In this document: positions 26,622 to 33,914 of the stretch, one piece after another | Numbering within the stretch: position 1 is the first letter of the stretch | Layout of the letters: each line of letters starts with the position of its first letter | DNA from: Acidimicrobiia bacterium | GTDB taxonomy: Bacteria; Actinomycetota; Acidimicrobiia; IMCC26256; PALSA-555 | NCBI GenBank assembly: GCA_035948415.1 | Contig: DASZJD010000068.1 | Span: 1-34,475, forward strand | Direction: 5' to 3' | Length of the DNA stretch: 34,475 bases | Translations under genes and position numbers: made by a program | The notes under the pieces: generated by a model | Seen by the model: only the letters and a program-made list of their open reading frames with translations | Database searches by the model: none | What the model was told of the DNA's origin: nothing

Positions 26622-26993
26622 TCAGCCCTGGAGGTCTCGCAGCAGGGCGGCGGTGTCGAAGTAGTCCCGCCAGCGCCGCACCTTGCCGTCCTGCACCTCG
26701 AAGTACCCGGCGACCCGCGCCTCGACCTGCTTGCCGCCCGGCAGGAAGAACCGGTCCACGCGCTCGTTCATGACCGTGTCGCCGCGCTCGAGCTGCGCGA
26801 GCACCTCCCAGGCGACGCGCTCGGCGCCGGACAGGAACGGGCCGAGGAGGGCGCGCACCTCGTCGTGGCCGGTGCAGACGCCCATGCCGACGTTCTCGTA
26901 CTCGATGTCGTCGGTCATGACCGCGAGCACGGCCTCGATATCCCGAGCCTCGTTGGCCTGGATCAGCTCGGTGACGACGGCTCCGGCGCTCAT
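26622..26993 (-). CDS. Limonene-1,2-epoxide hydrolase-like protein (SnoaL/NTF2-like fold)
   Basis: A 123-residue cone-fold protein. The catalytic pattern of limonene-1,2-epoxide hydrolase can be laid on it: Tyr32 and Asn34 (EYENVGMG), Arg78 and Asp80 (NERVDRF), and a second Asp at 110 (WRDYFD). The Tyr/Asn to Arg/Asp spacing equals that of the known enzyme (Y53, N55, R99, D101, D132). An active epoxide hydrolase is therefore likely, although many relatives in this fold have other jobs. The ATG at 26993 has a strong ribosome site (GGGAGGAA). It diverges from the acyl-CoA mutase gene over 74 bp. Confidence 0.8.
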   Translation of the reverse strand: MSAGAVVTELIQANEARDIEAVLAVMTDDIEYENVGMGVCTGHDEVRALLGPFLSGAERVAWEVLAQLERGDTVMNERVDRFFLPGGKQVEARVAGYFEVQDGKVRRWRDYFDTAALLRDLQG

Positions 26994-27030
26994 GGCGTTC
27001 CTCCCGCGGCGCGCGTTCGGGTCGCGGCGG

Positions 27031-27036
27031 ACCGTA
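27031..27036 (-). promoter_or_regulatory. -10-like element for the epoxide-hydrolase-like gene
   Basis: Read on the minus strand, TACGGT would give a leader of about 30 nt that includes the GGGAGGAA ribosome site before ATG 26993. Unlike most promoters here it would not be leaderless. Confidence 0.35.
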
Positions 27037-27054
27037 GCAGCCGGGGCGAGCCGA

Positions 27055-27060
27055 TACCGT
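27055..27060 (+). promoter_or_regulatory. -10-like element for leaderless acyl-CoA mutase gene
   Basis: TACCGT ends 7 nt before ATG 27068. Hexamer and distance are the same as for the minus-strand GT4 gene starting at 7564. Confidence 0.45.
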
Positions 27061-27067
27061 GGGGGCG

Positions 27068-28699
27068 ATGAGCACCGCGCGCGAGCGCTGGCAGGCGGCG
27101 TTCGACGCGGCCCCGTCACGCGACGCCGACTTCGAGACGCTCTCGGGCGTCCCCGTCGAGCCGGTGTACGGGCCCGACGAGGATCGACCGGGCCTCTACC
27201 CGTACACGCGCGGCCCCTACGCGTCCATGTACCGCTCGAAGCTGTGGACGATGCGGATGTTCGCGGGCTTCGGCATCGCCCCCGACACGAACCGTCGATT
27301 CCACGAGCTGCTCGCCGCCGGCGGGGACGGCCTGTCCACCGCGTTCGACCTCCCGACCCTCATGGGGCGCGACTCCGACGACCCGCTCGCGGTCGGCGAG
27401 GTCGGCAAGTGCGGCGTGGCCGTCGACTCGCTCGCCGACGCGCGCGACCTCTACGCCGGGATCGACCTGCGCCGGGTCACGACGTCGATGACGATCAACG
27501 CGCCCGCTCCGGTGCTGCTCGCCATGTACGTGGCGACCGCCGAGGCCTCGGGCGCCCGGCGCGCCGAGCTCGGCGGCACCCTGCAGAACGACATCCTGAA
27601 GGAGTACCAGGCCCAGAAGGAGTTCGTGTTCCCGCCACGGCCGTCGATGCGGCTGGTCAGCGACACCATCCGGTTCTGCGCGGCTGAGATGCCGCGGTTC
27701 CACCCGGTGTCGATCTCCGGGTATCACATCCGCGAGGCCGGATCGACGGCCGCCGAGGAGCTGGCGTTCACGCTCGCCAACGGCTTCGCGTACGTCGAGC
27801 TGGTTGCCGCCGCCGGGCTCCCGGTCGACGAGTTCGCGCCGCGGCTGTCCTTCTTCTTCAACGCCCACGTGGACTTCTTCGAGGAGATCGCCAAGTACCG
27901 AGCCGCCCGCCGCCTCTGGGCGCGCTGGATGCGAGACCGCTACCACGCCGAGCTCGAGCGCTCGACCCAGCTCCGGTTCCACGCCCAGACCGCCGGGGTG
28001 TCCCTCACGGCCCAGCAGCCCGAGGTGAACCTGGTCCGCACCGCACTGGAGGCCCTCGCCGCGGTGCTCGGCGGGACCCAGAGCCTCCACACCAACGCCA
28101 TGGACGAGACCCTGGCCCTCCCGACCGAGCGGGCGGCCCGGCTGGCCCTCCGCACCCAGCAGGTCCTCGCCTTCGAGAGCCGGGTGCCGAACGTCGCCGA
28201 CCCGCTCGGGGGGTCGTGGTACGTGGAGGCGCTCACCGACGAGCTCGAGCGGCGGGCCGAGGCGACGTTCGCGACCCTCGTTTCCCTCGGCGACGGGTCG
28301 ATGCTCGACGGGGTGCTCCGGGCGGTCGAGACGGGATGGTTCCAGCGCGCCATCGCCGACTCGGCCTACGAGCTCGAGCGCAAGCGCAACGACGGCCGGC
28401 ACGCCGTCGTCGGGGTCACCGACTTCCTCGAGGGCAGCGACGAGCCGCCGCCAGAGCTGCTCCGCATCGGGCCCGAGGTCGAGGAGCAGCAGCTGAAGCG
28501 GCTGGCGGCGATGAAGGCCGAGCGGGTCGACGAGCGGGTCGAGGCGGCGCTGACGCGCGTGCGAGGCGACGCGGCCGAGCCGTCGACGAACCTCCTCCCG
28601 GCGCTGCTCGACGCCGTGCGCGCCGACGCGACGGTCGGCGAGATCATGGGTGCCCTCGCCGACGTGTTCGGTCGGTACACCGAAACCCCCGTAATCTGA
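27068..28699 (+). CDS. icmA: Acyl-CoA mutase large subunit, isobutyryl-CoA mutase type
   Basis: A 543-residue TIM-barrel substrate subunit of the adenosylcobalamin-dependent acyl-CoA mutases. Segments such as PYTRGPYASMY, STAFDLPTLMGRDSDDP, GTLQNDILKEY, ISGYHIREAG, DFFEEIAKYRAARRLWARW, TAGVSLTAQQP and TQSLHTNAMDETLALP match the family throughout. Two substrate-selecting positions point to isobutyryl-CoA rather than methylmalonyl-CoA. Phe65 (MRMFAGFG) stands where methylmalonyl-CoA mutase has Tyr89, and Gln183 (EYQAQKEF) where it has Arg207. It ends where the barrel subunit normally ends, without the cobalamin-binding domain, so it needs a separate small subunit, which is not in this window. 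It may serve valine or branched-acid catabolism. Confidence 0.88.
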   Translation: MSTARERWQAAFDAAPSRDADFETLSGVPVEPVYGPDEDRPGLYPYTRGPYASMYRSKLWTMRMFAGFGIAPDTNRRFHELLAAGGDGLSTAFDLPTLMGRDSDDPLAVGEVGKCGVAVDSLADARDLYAGIDLRRVTTSMTINAPAPVLLAMYVATAEASGARRAELGGTLQNDILKEYQAQKEFVFPPRPSMRLVSDTIRFCAAEMPRFHPVSISGYHIREAGSTAAEELAFTLANGFAYVELVAAAGLPVDEFAPRLSFFFNAHVDFFEEIAKYRAARRLWARWMRDRYHAELERSTQLRFHAQTAGVSLTAQQPEVNLVRTALEALAAVLGGTQSLHTNAMDETLALPTERAARLALRTQQVLAFESRVPNVADPLGGSWYVEALTDELERRAEATFATLVSLGDGSMLDGVLRAVETGWFQRAIADSAYELERKRNDGRHAVVGVTDFLEGSDEPPPELLRIGPEVEEQQLKRLAAMKAERVDERVEAALTRVRGDAAEPSTNLLPALLDAVRADATVGEIMGALADVFGRYTETPVI

Positions 28700-28711
28700 C
28701 GCCAGGAGGAG

Positions 28712-28743
28712 CGCCCGGCCGCCGGCGGAGCCGCCCGGCCGCC
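28712..28743 (+). repeat. 12-bp direct repeat in intergenic region
   Basis: CGCCCGGCCGCC occurs at 28712-28723 and again at 28732-28743, a period of 20 bp. The role is unknown; chance is plausible at this GC content. Confidence 0.35.
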
Positions 28744-28794
28744 ACCCGACGATGCCCACGATCCGTCGACCCGAGCCCGAGCGGCGCCGCCCGG

Positions 28795-28810
28795 CCCGCG
28801 TCGACGCGGG
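28795..28810. promoter_or_regulatory. Perfect 16-bp palindrome upstream of a methyltransferase gene
   Basis: CCCGCGTCGACGCGGG ends 7 bp before GTG 28818. Its position suits an operator for a dimeric repressor or an mRNA hairpin hiding the start. Confidence 0.35.
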
Positions 28811-28817
28811 CTGACCG

Positions 28818-29492
28818 GTGGACCCCCGCCTGCTCGCGCACGCGCGTGCCGCCGTCGGGTTCATGCCCGAGGCGGAGGGGCTGGCGCTGCACGAGGCGGC
28901 GCTCACCGCGGCGGCGGTCGGCCCGCTGCTCGAGATCGGGACGTACTGCGGGAAGTCGGCGATCTACCTCGGCGCGGCGGCGCGCCAGCGGGGGACCGTG
29001 GTCTTCACCGTCGACCACCACCGCGGCTCCGAGGAGCACCAGCCCGGGTGGGTGTGGCACGACGAGCGCCTGGTCGACCCCGAGACCGGCCGGCTCGACA
29101 CCCTGCCGTGGTTCCGCCGCACCATCGCCGCCGCCGAGCTCGAGGACGTCGTCGTCGCGGTCGTCGGCGACTCGCCGACCGTCGCCCGGCACTGGGCGAC
29201 GCCGCTGGGCCTCGTCTTCATCGACGGCGGCCACGCCTTCGACGTCGCGCTCGGCGACTACGAGGGCTGGGCCCGACACGTCCGCCCGGGCGGCCTCCTC
29301 GTGTTCCACGACGTGTTCGAGGACCCGGCCGACGGCGGTCAGGCCCCGTTCGAGGTGTGGCGGCGGGCGGTGGCCGGCGGGTTCGAGCCCGTGTCGACCA
29401 CCGGGTCGCTGCGGGTGCTGCGCGCCGGCGTCAGTCCCGCCCCTGGGGGCGGGTCGCGAGCTCGCGCTCGATCTCGGCGCCGGCCTCGATGA
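28818..29492 (+). CDS. Class I SAM-dependent methyltransferase (O-methyltransferase-like)
   Basis: A 224-residue Rossmann-fold methyltransferase. Motif I is LLEIGTYCGKSAIYLG, followed by VVFTVDHHRGSEEHQPGW (acidic residue after strand 2), then VFIDGGHAFDVALGDYEGWARHV and GGLLVFHDVFEDP. The pattern resembles small metal-dependent O-methyltransferases; the acceptor is unknown. GTG 28818 is used; no good ribosome site precedes it, but a palindrome does. The last ~20 residues (PAPGGGSRARARSRRRPR) are low-complexity and encoded by a stretch that overlaps the 3' end of the convergent gene by 62 bp. The functional domain therefore probably ends near RVLRAGV. Confidence 0.85.
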   Translation: MDPRLLAHARAAVGFMPEAEGLALHEAALTAAAVGPLLEIGTYCGKSAIYLGAAARQRGTVVFTVDHHRGSEEHQPGWVWHDERLVDPETGRLDTLPWFRRTIAAAELEDVVVAVVGDSPTVARHWATPLGLVFIDGGHAFDVALGDYEGWARHVRPGGLLVFHDVFEDPADGGQAPFEVWRRAVAGGFEPVSTTGSLRVLRAGVSPAPGGGSRARARSRRRPR

Positions 29493-30549
29493 GCTCCTCG
29501 GGGGTCAGGCCGACCGGGAGCCCCTCGCCGCGGAACAGCCCCGCGGTGGCACCGGTGCCCCCGAGCGCGTTGGCGGCGAGCACGACCGCGGCCGAGTTCC
29601 AGGTCGGCTGCTCGACCGGGAACAGCTCGCCCGGCCCGGCGAACCGCTCCCCGTCGAAGTTGGCGCCGGTCCAGTAGCCGCCGCCGTCGGCGCGCAGGAA
29701 CTGCACCCAGGCGAACAGCTCGCGGGCCTGGTCGTCGAGGCCGACGGCGTCGAGCGCCATGACGAGCTCGCAGGTCTCGGCGGCGGTGACCCAGGGGCGG
29801 TCGGACACGCACCGCACCCCGCGGCCCTCCACGACGAAGCGCTCCCAGAACGCGGCGACACGCGCGTGGGCGGCGTGGCCGCGGAGCACCCCCCCGAGGA
29901 TCGGGTAGTACCAGTCCATCGCCCAGCGGGCCTTGTCGAGGAACGCGTCGGGCCGGTGGGCGACGGCGATGGCGAGGGAGCCCAGCGACAGCTCCCAGTC
30001 CGGGCGCTCGTGGCCGAGCCGCTCGGCGATGGCGATCGCGCTGCGCAGGCTGGCGTGGATGCTCGACGACCCGGTGAGGAGCGCACCGTCGCCGGGGTCG
30101 TCGCCGCGCCAGGCGATCTCGCCGGTCTCGGCCTGGAGCGAGAGCGCGAAGTCGACGGCCCGCTCCACGACGGCCCAGAACTCCTCGAGGAAGGCGGTGT
30201 CCCCGGTCGACAGGTAGTGGTGCCACACGCCGTTGGCGGCGTAGCAGGTGACGTTGGTGTCGAGCGCCGGGTCCTTGACCGCGCGCCCGACGTAGTAGGC
30301 GTGCCAGCAGCCGTCCGGGCGCTGCATCGAGCGGAGCCAGTCGTAGGCCCGCTCGGCGTCGGCGTGGCGGCCGCCCACGTCGAGGGCCATGGCCGCCTCG
30401 ACGAGGTTCCACGGGTCGGTGTGGTCGCCGGCGCTCCACGGGATGTTGCCGTCCGGCAGCTGCGTGGCGGCGATGGCGTCGACCGTGGCCCGGAGGTCCT
30501 CGGCGCTGACGATGCCGTCGACCGCGGGGAGGGGCGTGCGGCGGCTCAC
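29431..30549 (-). CDS. Alpha/alpha-toroid protein (prenyltransferase/squalene-oxidase-repeat or six-hairpin type), function unknown
   Basis: A 372-residue, mostly helical protein with at least four QW-like repeats: QLPDGNIPW (30-38), QRPDGCW (76-82), QAETGEIAW (139-147) and a later QFLRADGGGYW. This repeat pattern builds alpha/alpha toroids, as in terpene cyclases, prenyltransferase beta subunits and some glycan-processing enzymes. The DxDD cyclase motif is absent and I see no Zn-binding prenyltransferase set, so the usual 'prenyltransferase' label would be misleading; a glycan or glycolipid role fits the neighbours better. The GTG at 30549 overlaps the upstream methyltransferase stop by 4 bp, and two further genes complete a coupled three-gene unit. 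Its 3' end overlaps the convergent methyltransferase gene. Confidence 0.8.
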   Translation of the reverse strand: MSRRTPLPAVDGIVSAEDLRATVDAIAATQLPDGNIPWSAGDHTDPWNLVEAAMALDVGGRHADAERAYDWLRSMQRPDGCWHAYYVGRAVKDPALDTNVTCYAANGVWHHYLSTGDTAFLEEFWAVVERAVDFALSLQAETGEIAWRGDDPGDGALLTGSSSIHASLRSAIAIAERLGHERPDWELSLGSLAIAVAHRPDAFLDKARWAMDWYYPILGGVLRGHAAHARVAAFWERFVVEGRGVRCVSDRPWVTAAETCELVMALDAVGLDDQARELFAWVQFLRADGGGYWTGANFDGERFAGPGELFPVEQPTWNSAAVVLAANALGGTGATAGLFRGEGLPVGLTPEELIEAGAEIERELATRPQGRD

Positions 30550-31268
30550 GCGCGCACCCGCTGCGCGTAGACGACGAGGCTCTTGCCGAGCACCGGGTTC
30601 AAGGCCCGCTCGAGCGCGGCGAGGCCGGGGGCGCGGCCCTCGATCTGGCGGACCAGCAGCCGGTGGTACTGCCGGACGGCCCAGGGGCGGTCGACGCGGT
30701 CGAAGGCGCCCAGCGCGCACTGCAGCCACCAGTACGGCGAGTGGAGGGCGTGGGCGTGATGCGAGCCGCGTAGCCAGCAGCCGGCGGCCTCGAGCTTGGC
30801 CTCGAGGTCGCGCTGCCGGTAGATACGGACGTGGCCGCCGGGGGTGTCGTGGTAGCGGTGGTCGAGGGCCCAGCACACGCGCTCCGGCCACCGGGTCGGG
30901 ACCGTGACCGCGATCCGCCCGCCCGGGCGGAGCACCCGGACCAGCTCGGCGATGGCACCGGCGTCGTCCCAGACGTGCTCGAGGACCTCGGAGGCGATGA
31001 CGGTGTCGAAGGCCGCGTCCGGCGCCGCCAGCGCCAGCGCGTCGGCGTTCACGGCCCCACCCGGCGCGCCGTCGGGCAGCTCGCCGGCGGCGAGCATCCC
31101 CCCGACGACGGCGAGGACGTCCTTGAGCTCGCCGTCGGACCGGTCGAGGGCGACGACGGTCGCGCCTCGACGCCAGGCCTCGAAGGCGTGGCGCCCTCCG
31201 CCGCACCCGAGGTCCAGGACCCGGGCCCCGGGCCCGACCCCGAGCCGCTCGAAGTCGACGGTCAGCAC
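30546..31268 (-). CDS. Class I SAM-dependent methyltransferase (UbiE/type-11-like)
   Basis: A 240-residue methyltransferase. Motif I is ARVLDLGCGGGRHAFEA near residue 15, followed by VVALDRSDGEL, the acidic loop after strand 2, then FDTVIASEVLEHVWDD and LVRVLRPGGRIAVTVPTRWPE. This is the classic type-11 order. A C-terminal helical part (residues ~145-240) with HYHDTPGGHVRIYR and PYWWLQCALGAFDR is shared with methyltransferases found next to glycosyltransferases. The GTG at 31268 overlaps the stop of the GT4 gene, and its own stop overlaps the toroid gene. The substrate is unknown; methylation of a glycosylated lipid or sugar made by the adjacent GT4 is a reasonable inference. Confidence 0.88.
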   Translation of the reverse strand: MLTVDFERLGVGPGARVLDLGCGGGRHAFEAWRRGATVVALDRSDGELKDVLAVVGGMLAAGELPDGAPGGAVNADALALAAPDAAFDTVIASEVLEHVWDDAGAIAELVRVLRPGGRIAVTVPTRWPERVCWALDHRYHDTPGGHVRIYRQRDLEAKLEAAGCWLRGSHHAHALHSPYWWLQCALGAFDRVDRPWAVRQYHRLLVRQIEGRAPGLAALERALNPVLGKSLVVYAQRVRA

Positions 31269-32536
31269 CCCGCGCCGCCGGCGGGCCCGTCGAGGAGGGC
31301 CCGGTAGTGGTCGGCGGTCGCCTCGGCGGTGCGTCGCCACGTGAACCGCTCGAGCACGCGGGCTCGCCCGGCGGCCCCGATCCGGTCCCGGAGGGCGGCG
31401 TCGTCGAGGGCGCGGACGAGCGCCGCCGCGAGGGCCGACGGGTCGCGGGGCCGGACGAGCAGCCCCGTCTCCCCGTGCTGTCCGATCACCTCCCGCACCG
31501 CGCCGCCGGTGGTGCCCACCACCGGCACGCCGCAAGCCATGGCCTCGACCGCCGGCAGCGAGAAGCCCTCGTAGAGCGAGGGCACGCACGCCACCTCGGC
31601 CTCGGCGTACCGGTCCACGATGGCCTGGGTCGTCACGCCGCTCACGAACTCGACCACCCCGGTGAGGCCGAGCTGCTCGACGCGACGCGGGATCGAGCTC
31701 TTCGGCTTCGGGCGGCCGATGACCACCAGGTGCGCGTCCTCGCGCTCGGTGCGCACCTTGGCCAGGGCCTCGAGCAGGTACACGAGGCCCTTCATGGGGA
31801 CGTCGGCGCTGGCCGTGGTCATGATGCGACCGCGGACCCGGCGGGGGGCCGGGGCGGGCCGGAACACGCTCGGGTCGACGCCGACCGGCACGACGTGGAG
31901 CCGGTCCGCGGCCACGTGCATCTGCTCCACGATGTCGCGCCGGGACGACTCCGAGACCGTGAGCAGGCGGGGGATGCGCCGGGCGACGGCCATCTGCATG
32001 TCGAGGAACCCGTACCAGCGGCGCAGCGTGAGGCGCCGCCACGGGCCGGGGGCGTGCGCAAGGTCCAGGTCGCGGTCGACGGTGATCGGGTGGTGGAGCG
32101 TGGCGAGCACGGGCCAGCCGTCCCGCTCCATCATCGTGACGAGGCCCGAGCCCAGGCACTGGTTGTCGTGCACGAGGTCGAAGTCGCGTCGGCGGCGGGC
32201 GAGCAGGCGGCGGGCGCGCAAGCTGAACGTGTACGGCTCGGGGAACCCGGCCCCGCACATGATGGCGAACTCCCGCAGGTCGACCGACGTGCGCAGCTCG
32301 AACGGCCAGGGGACCCGGAACGGGTTCTCGGGTCGGTAGAGGTCGAGGCTCGGGACCCGGACCAGGCGGCCTGGGTCGGCCAGCTCCGGGTACGGCGGGC
32401 CCGAGAAGACCGTGACGTCGTGGCCGAGGTCGGTGAGCTCGCGCACCAGCTCCCGGGTGTAGACACCCTGGCCGCCGCAGTGGGGGTTGCCGCGGTACAC
32501 GAGGTACGCGACGCGCAGACGCTCGGGGGCCGACAT
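31262..32536 (-). CDS. GT4 family glycosyltransferase
   Basis: A 424-residue GT-B enzyme leading the minus-strand cassette. It starts LRVAYLVYRGNPHCGGQGVYTREL, with the Gly-Gly loop, then FDLVHDNQCLGSGL, LATLHHPITVDRDLD, LLTVSESSRRDIVEQM, MTTASADVPMKGL in the donor half and the E-x7-E motif EGFSLPAVE. The insert before the donor half and the HHPI motif resemble a branch of GT4 common in actinobacteria with unassigned donors. The ATG at 32536 is preceded by TAGGCT on the same strand. It is the first gene of a tightly coupled GT4-methyltransferase-toroid unit that is physically separate from the main polysaccharide locus. Confidence 0.9.
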   Translation of the reverse strand: MSAPERLRVAYLVYRGNPHCGGQGVYTRELVRELTDLGHDVTVFSGPPYPELADPGRLVRVPSLDLYRPENPFRVPWPFELRTSVDLREFAIMCGAGFPEPYTFSLRARRLLARRRRDFDLVHDNQCLGSGLVTMMERDGWPVLATLHHPITVDRDLDLAHAPGPWRRLTLRRWYGFLDMQMAVARRIPRLLTVSESSRRDIVEQMHVAADRLHVVPVGVDPSVFRPAPAPRRVRGRIMTTASADVPMKGLVYLLEALAKVRTEREDAHLVVIGRPKPKSSIPRRVEQLGLTGVVEFVSGVTTQAIVDRYAEAEVACVPSLYEGFSLPAVEAMACGVPVVGTTGGAVREVIGQHGETGLLVRPRDPSALAAALVRALDDAALRDRIGAAGRARVLERFTWRRTAEATADHYRALLDGPAGGAGC

Positions 32537-32545
32537 GAGGCCGAG

Positions 32546-32551
32546 AGCCTA
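32546..32551 (-). promoter_or_regulatory. -10-like element for the GT4-methyltransferase-toroid unit
   Basis: Read on the minus strand, TAGGCT ends 9 nt before ATG 32536 with no ribosome site between, like the other leaderless candidates. Confidence 0.4.
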
Positions 32552-32646
32552 GTGGGCCCGCCCCGAGGCGCTGATTGTGCTGCGGCGTGGACCCGCGGCA
32601 TCGTGACACCGGTGCAGGAGCCGCACGTGACCCGCGCCCGCGGGCG

Positions 32647-33330
32647 ATGAGCCCGACCGGCGAGCCGGCCCGGGCGTTCCAAGGGCCCCGGCGGGGCGCG
32701 GACCGGGCCGTGCTCCTGGCGCACGGCGCCGGATCGGACCACCGCGCCGCCGCCCTCGTCGCCGTCGCCGACGCGCTCGCGGCGGCGGGGATCCCGTCGC
32801 TGCGGTTCGACTACCCGTACAAGGCCGCGGGGCGACGGGCGCCCGACCGGCTGCCGGTCCTCGCCGCCGCCACCCGCGACGCGGCCCGGGCCCTCGCCCG
32901 CCGGCTCGACCTGCCGCCCGAGCGCGTCGTCCTCGGCGGACGCTCGATGGGCGGCCGGGTCGGGTCCCTCGTCGCCGCCGACCCCGACGACCCCGTGCCC
33001 GCCCTCGGCCTGCTGCTCCTCGGGTACCCGCTGCACCCCGCCGGCCGGCCCGATCGCCGCCGGGACGGCCACTTCGGCGCGTTGCGGATGCCGGTCTGCT
33101 TCGTGAGCGGAACCCGCGACGCCCTCGCGCCCCGGCCCGAGCTGACCCGAGCCGCCCGCCGGATCGCCGGGCCCGTCACGATCCACTGGCTCGAGTCCGC
33201 CGATCACGGCTACCGGCCCCTGAAGGCCAGCGGCCGCTCCGTCGACGACGTGCTCACCGAGGTCGCCGAGACTTCCGTCACATGGGTGCGTTCGCTCCCG
33301 GGCCCTCCCGGGGCAGGGAACAAGTCGTGA
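32647..33330 (+). CDS. Alpha/beta hydrolase, KANL3/TEX30-like
   Basis: A 227-residue small alpha/beta hydrolase. LLAHGAGSDH gives the oxyanion loop, LRFDYPY follows, the nucleophile elbow is GGRSMGGR with Ser100, Asp158 lies in SGTRDAL and His187 in ADHGY, a full triad. The arrangement matches the KANL3/TEX30-type hydrolase family, whose bacterial members are uncharacterised esterase-like proteins. ATG 32647 is chosen as the last start before the conserved part; the frame extends upstream to about 32575 and GTG 32587 is an alternative. The 110-bp divergent gap to the GT4 gene shows a CAGGAG at about 32615-32620, too far from the ATG to act as its ribosome site. Confidence 0.85.
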   Translation: MSPTGEPARAFQGPRRGADRAVLLAHGAGSDHRAAALVAVADALAAAGIPSLRFDYPYKAAGRRAPDRLPVLAAATRDAARALARRLDLPPERVVLGGRSMGGRVGSLVAADPDDPVPALGLLLLGYPLHPAGRPDRRRDGHFGALRMPVCFVSGTRDALAPRPELTRAARRIAGPVTIHWLESADHGYRPLKASGRSVDDVLTEVAETSVTWVRSLPGPPGAGNKS

Positions 33331-33331
33331 A

Positions 33332-33346
33332 CGCCTTGTAAAGGCG
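33332..33346. promoter_or_regulatory. 15-bp palindrome after hydrolase stop, before cyclase
   Basis: CGCCTT-GTA-AAGGCG begins 2 bp after the hydrolase stop. It may be a short terminator hairpin or an operator for the cyclase gene 47 bp downstream. Confidence 0.35.
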
Positions 33347-33380
33347 GGAGAATTGTTCGAGATCGCGCGCGCTCGGCTGC

Positions 33381-33386
33381 GACACT
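33381..33386 (+). promoter_or_regulatory. Weak -10-like element before cyclase gene
   Basis: GACACT lies 6 nt before ATG 33393. The first base departs from TANNNT, but position and absence of a ribosome site match the leaderless series. Confidence 0.3.
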
Positions 33387-33392
33387 GGCTCC

Positions 33393-33914
33393 ATGCGGGT
33401 CGACCGAACCTTCGCCTTCGTGGACCTGTGCGGCTTCACGCACTTCACGAGCACGCACGGCGACGAGCGCGCCGTGGACGTCCTCACGCGCTTTCGCGCC
33501 GCGGTGCGGTCGATCGGGTCCAGCCACGGGGTGCGGGTGGCCAAGTGGCTCGGTGACGGGGCGATGTTCGTCAGCACGAGCCGCGAGCCCCTCATCGAGT
33601 CCATCCTCGACCTCGCCGGCCGCGCGCCCGAGACCGGCGTCCGGCTGCCGCTCCGAGCCGGGCTGGCCGGCGGCGCCGTCATCCTCTTCGAGGGGGACGA
33701 CTACATCGGCGGGCCCGTGAACCTGGCCGCGAGGCTCTGCGACGTCGCGCGGCCCCGGGAGCTGCTCGCCGCCGCCGACCTCGCCGACGCCGTCCCCGCC
33801 TGGGCCGACGTCGAGTCCGTCGGGCCCCGCGACATCTCCGGGTTCCCGGTCGCGGTCCACGTCGTGCGCATCGAGCCGGGTGTGGCGGTCCCGGTCGCCG
33901 GAGGCCGCGGATAG
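33393..33914 (+). CDS. Small class III adenylate/guanylate cyclase
   Basis: A 173-residue protein that is almost only a class III cyclase catalytic domain. Metal-binding Asp11 (FVDLCGFT) and Asp55 (KWLGDG), the purine-contacting Lys51, Asp103 before the GPVN segment, and the transition-state Asn110 and Arg114 (VNLAAR) are all present, so an active homodimer making cAMP is predicted. The Lys/Asp pair favours ATP over GTP. There is no receptor, HAMP or membrane segment, so it should be soluble with no visible input domain. Its TAG stop forms the first half of the -10-like hexamer of the next gene. Confidence 0.9.
   Translation: MRVDRTFAFVDLCGFTHFTSTHGDERAVDVLTRFRAAVRSIGSSHGVRVAKWLGDGAMFVSTSREPLIESILDLAGRAPETGVRLPLRAGLAGGAVILFEGDDYIGGPVNLAARLCDVARPRELLAAADLADAVPAWADVESVGPRDISGFPVAVHVVRIEPGVAVPVAGGRG

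Noticed and set aside
27068-28699. Methylmalonyl-CoA mutase
   Set aside because: The two carboxylate-selecting residues (Tyr89, Arg207) are Phe and Gln here, so the isobutyryl-CoA type fits better.
29431-30549. Squalene-hopene/oxidosqualene cyclase or protein prenyltransferase
   Set aside because: QW-like repeats are present, but the DxDD catalytic motif, the full cyclase length (~630 residues) and a visible Zn site are missing.
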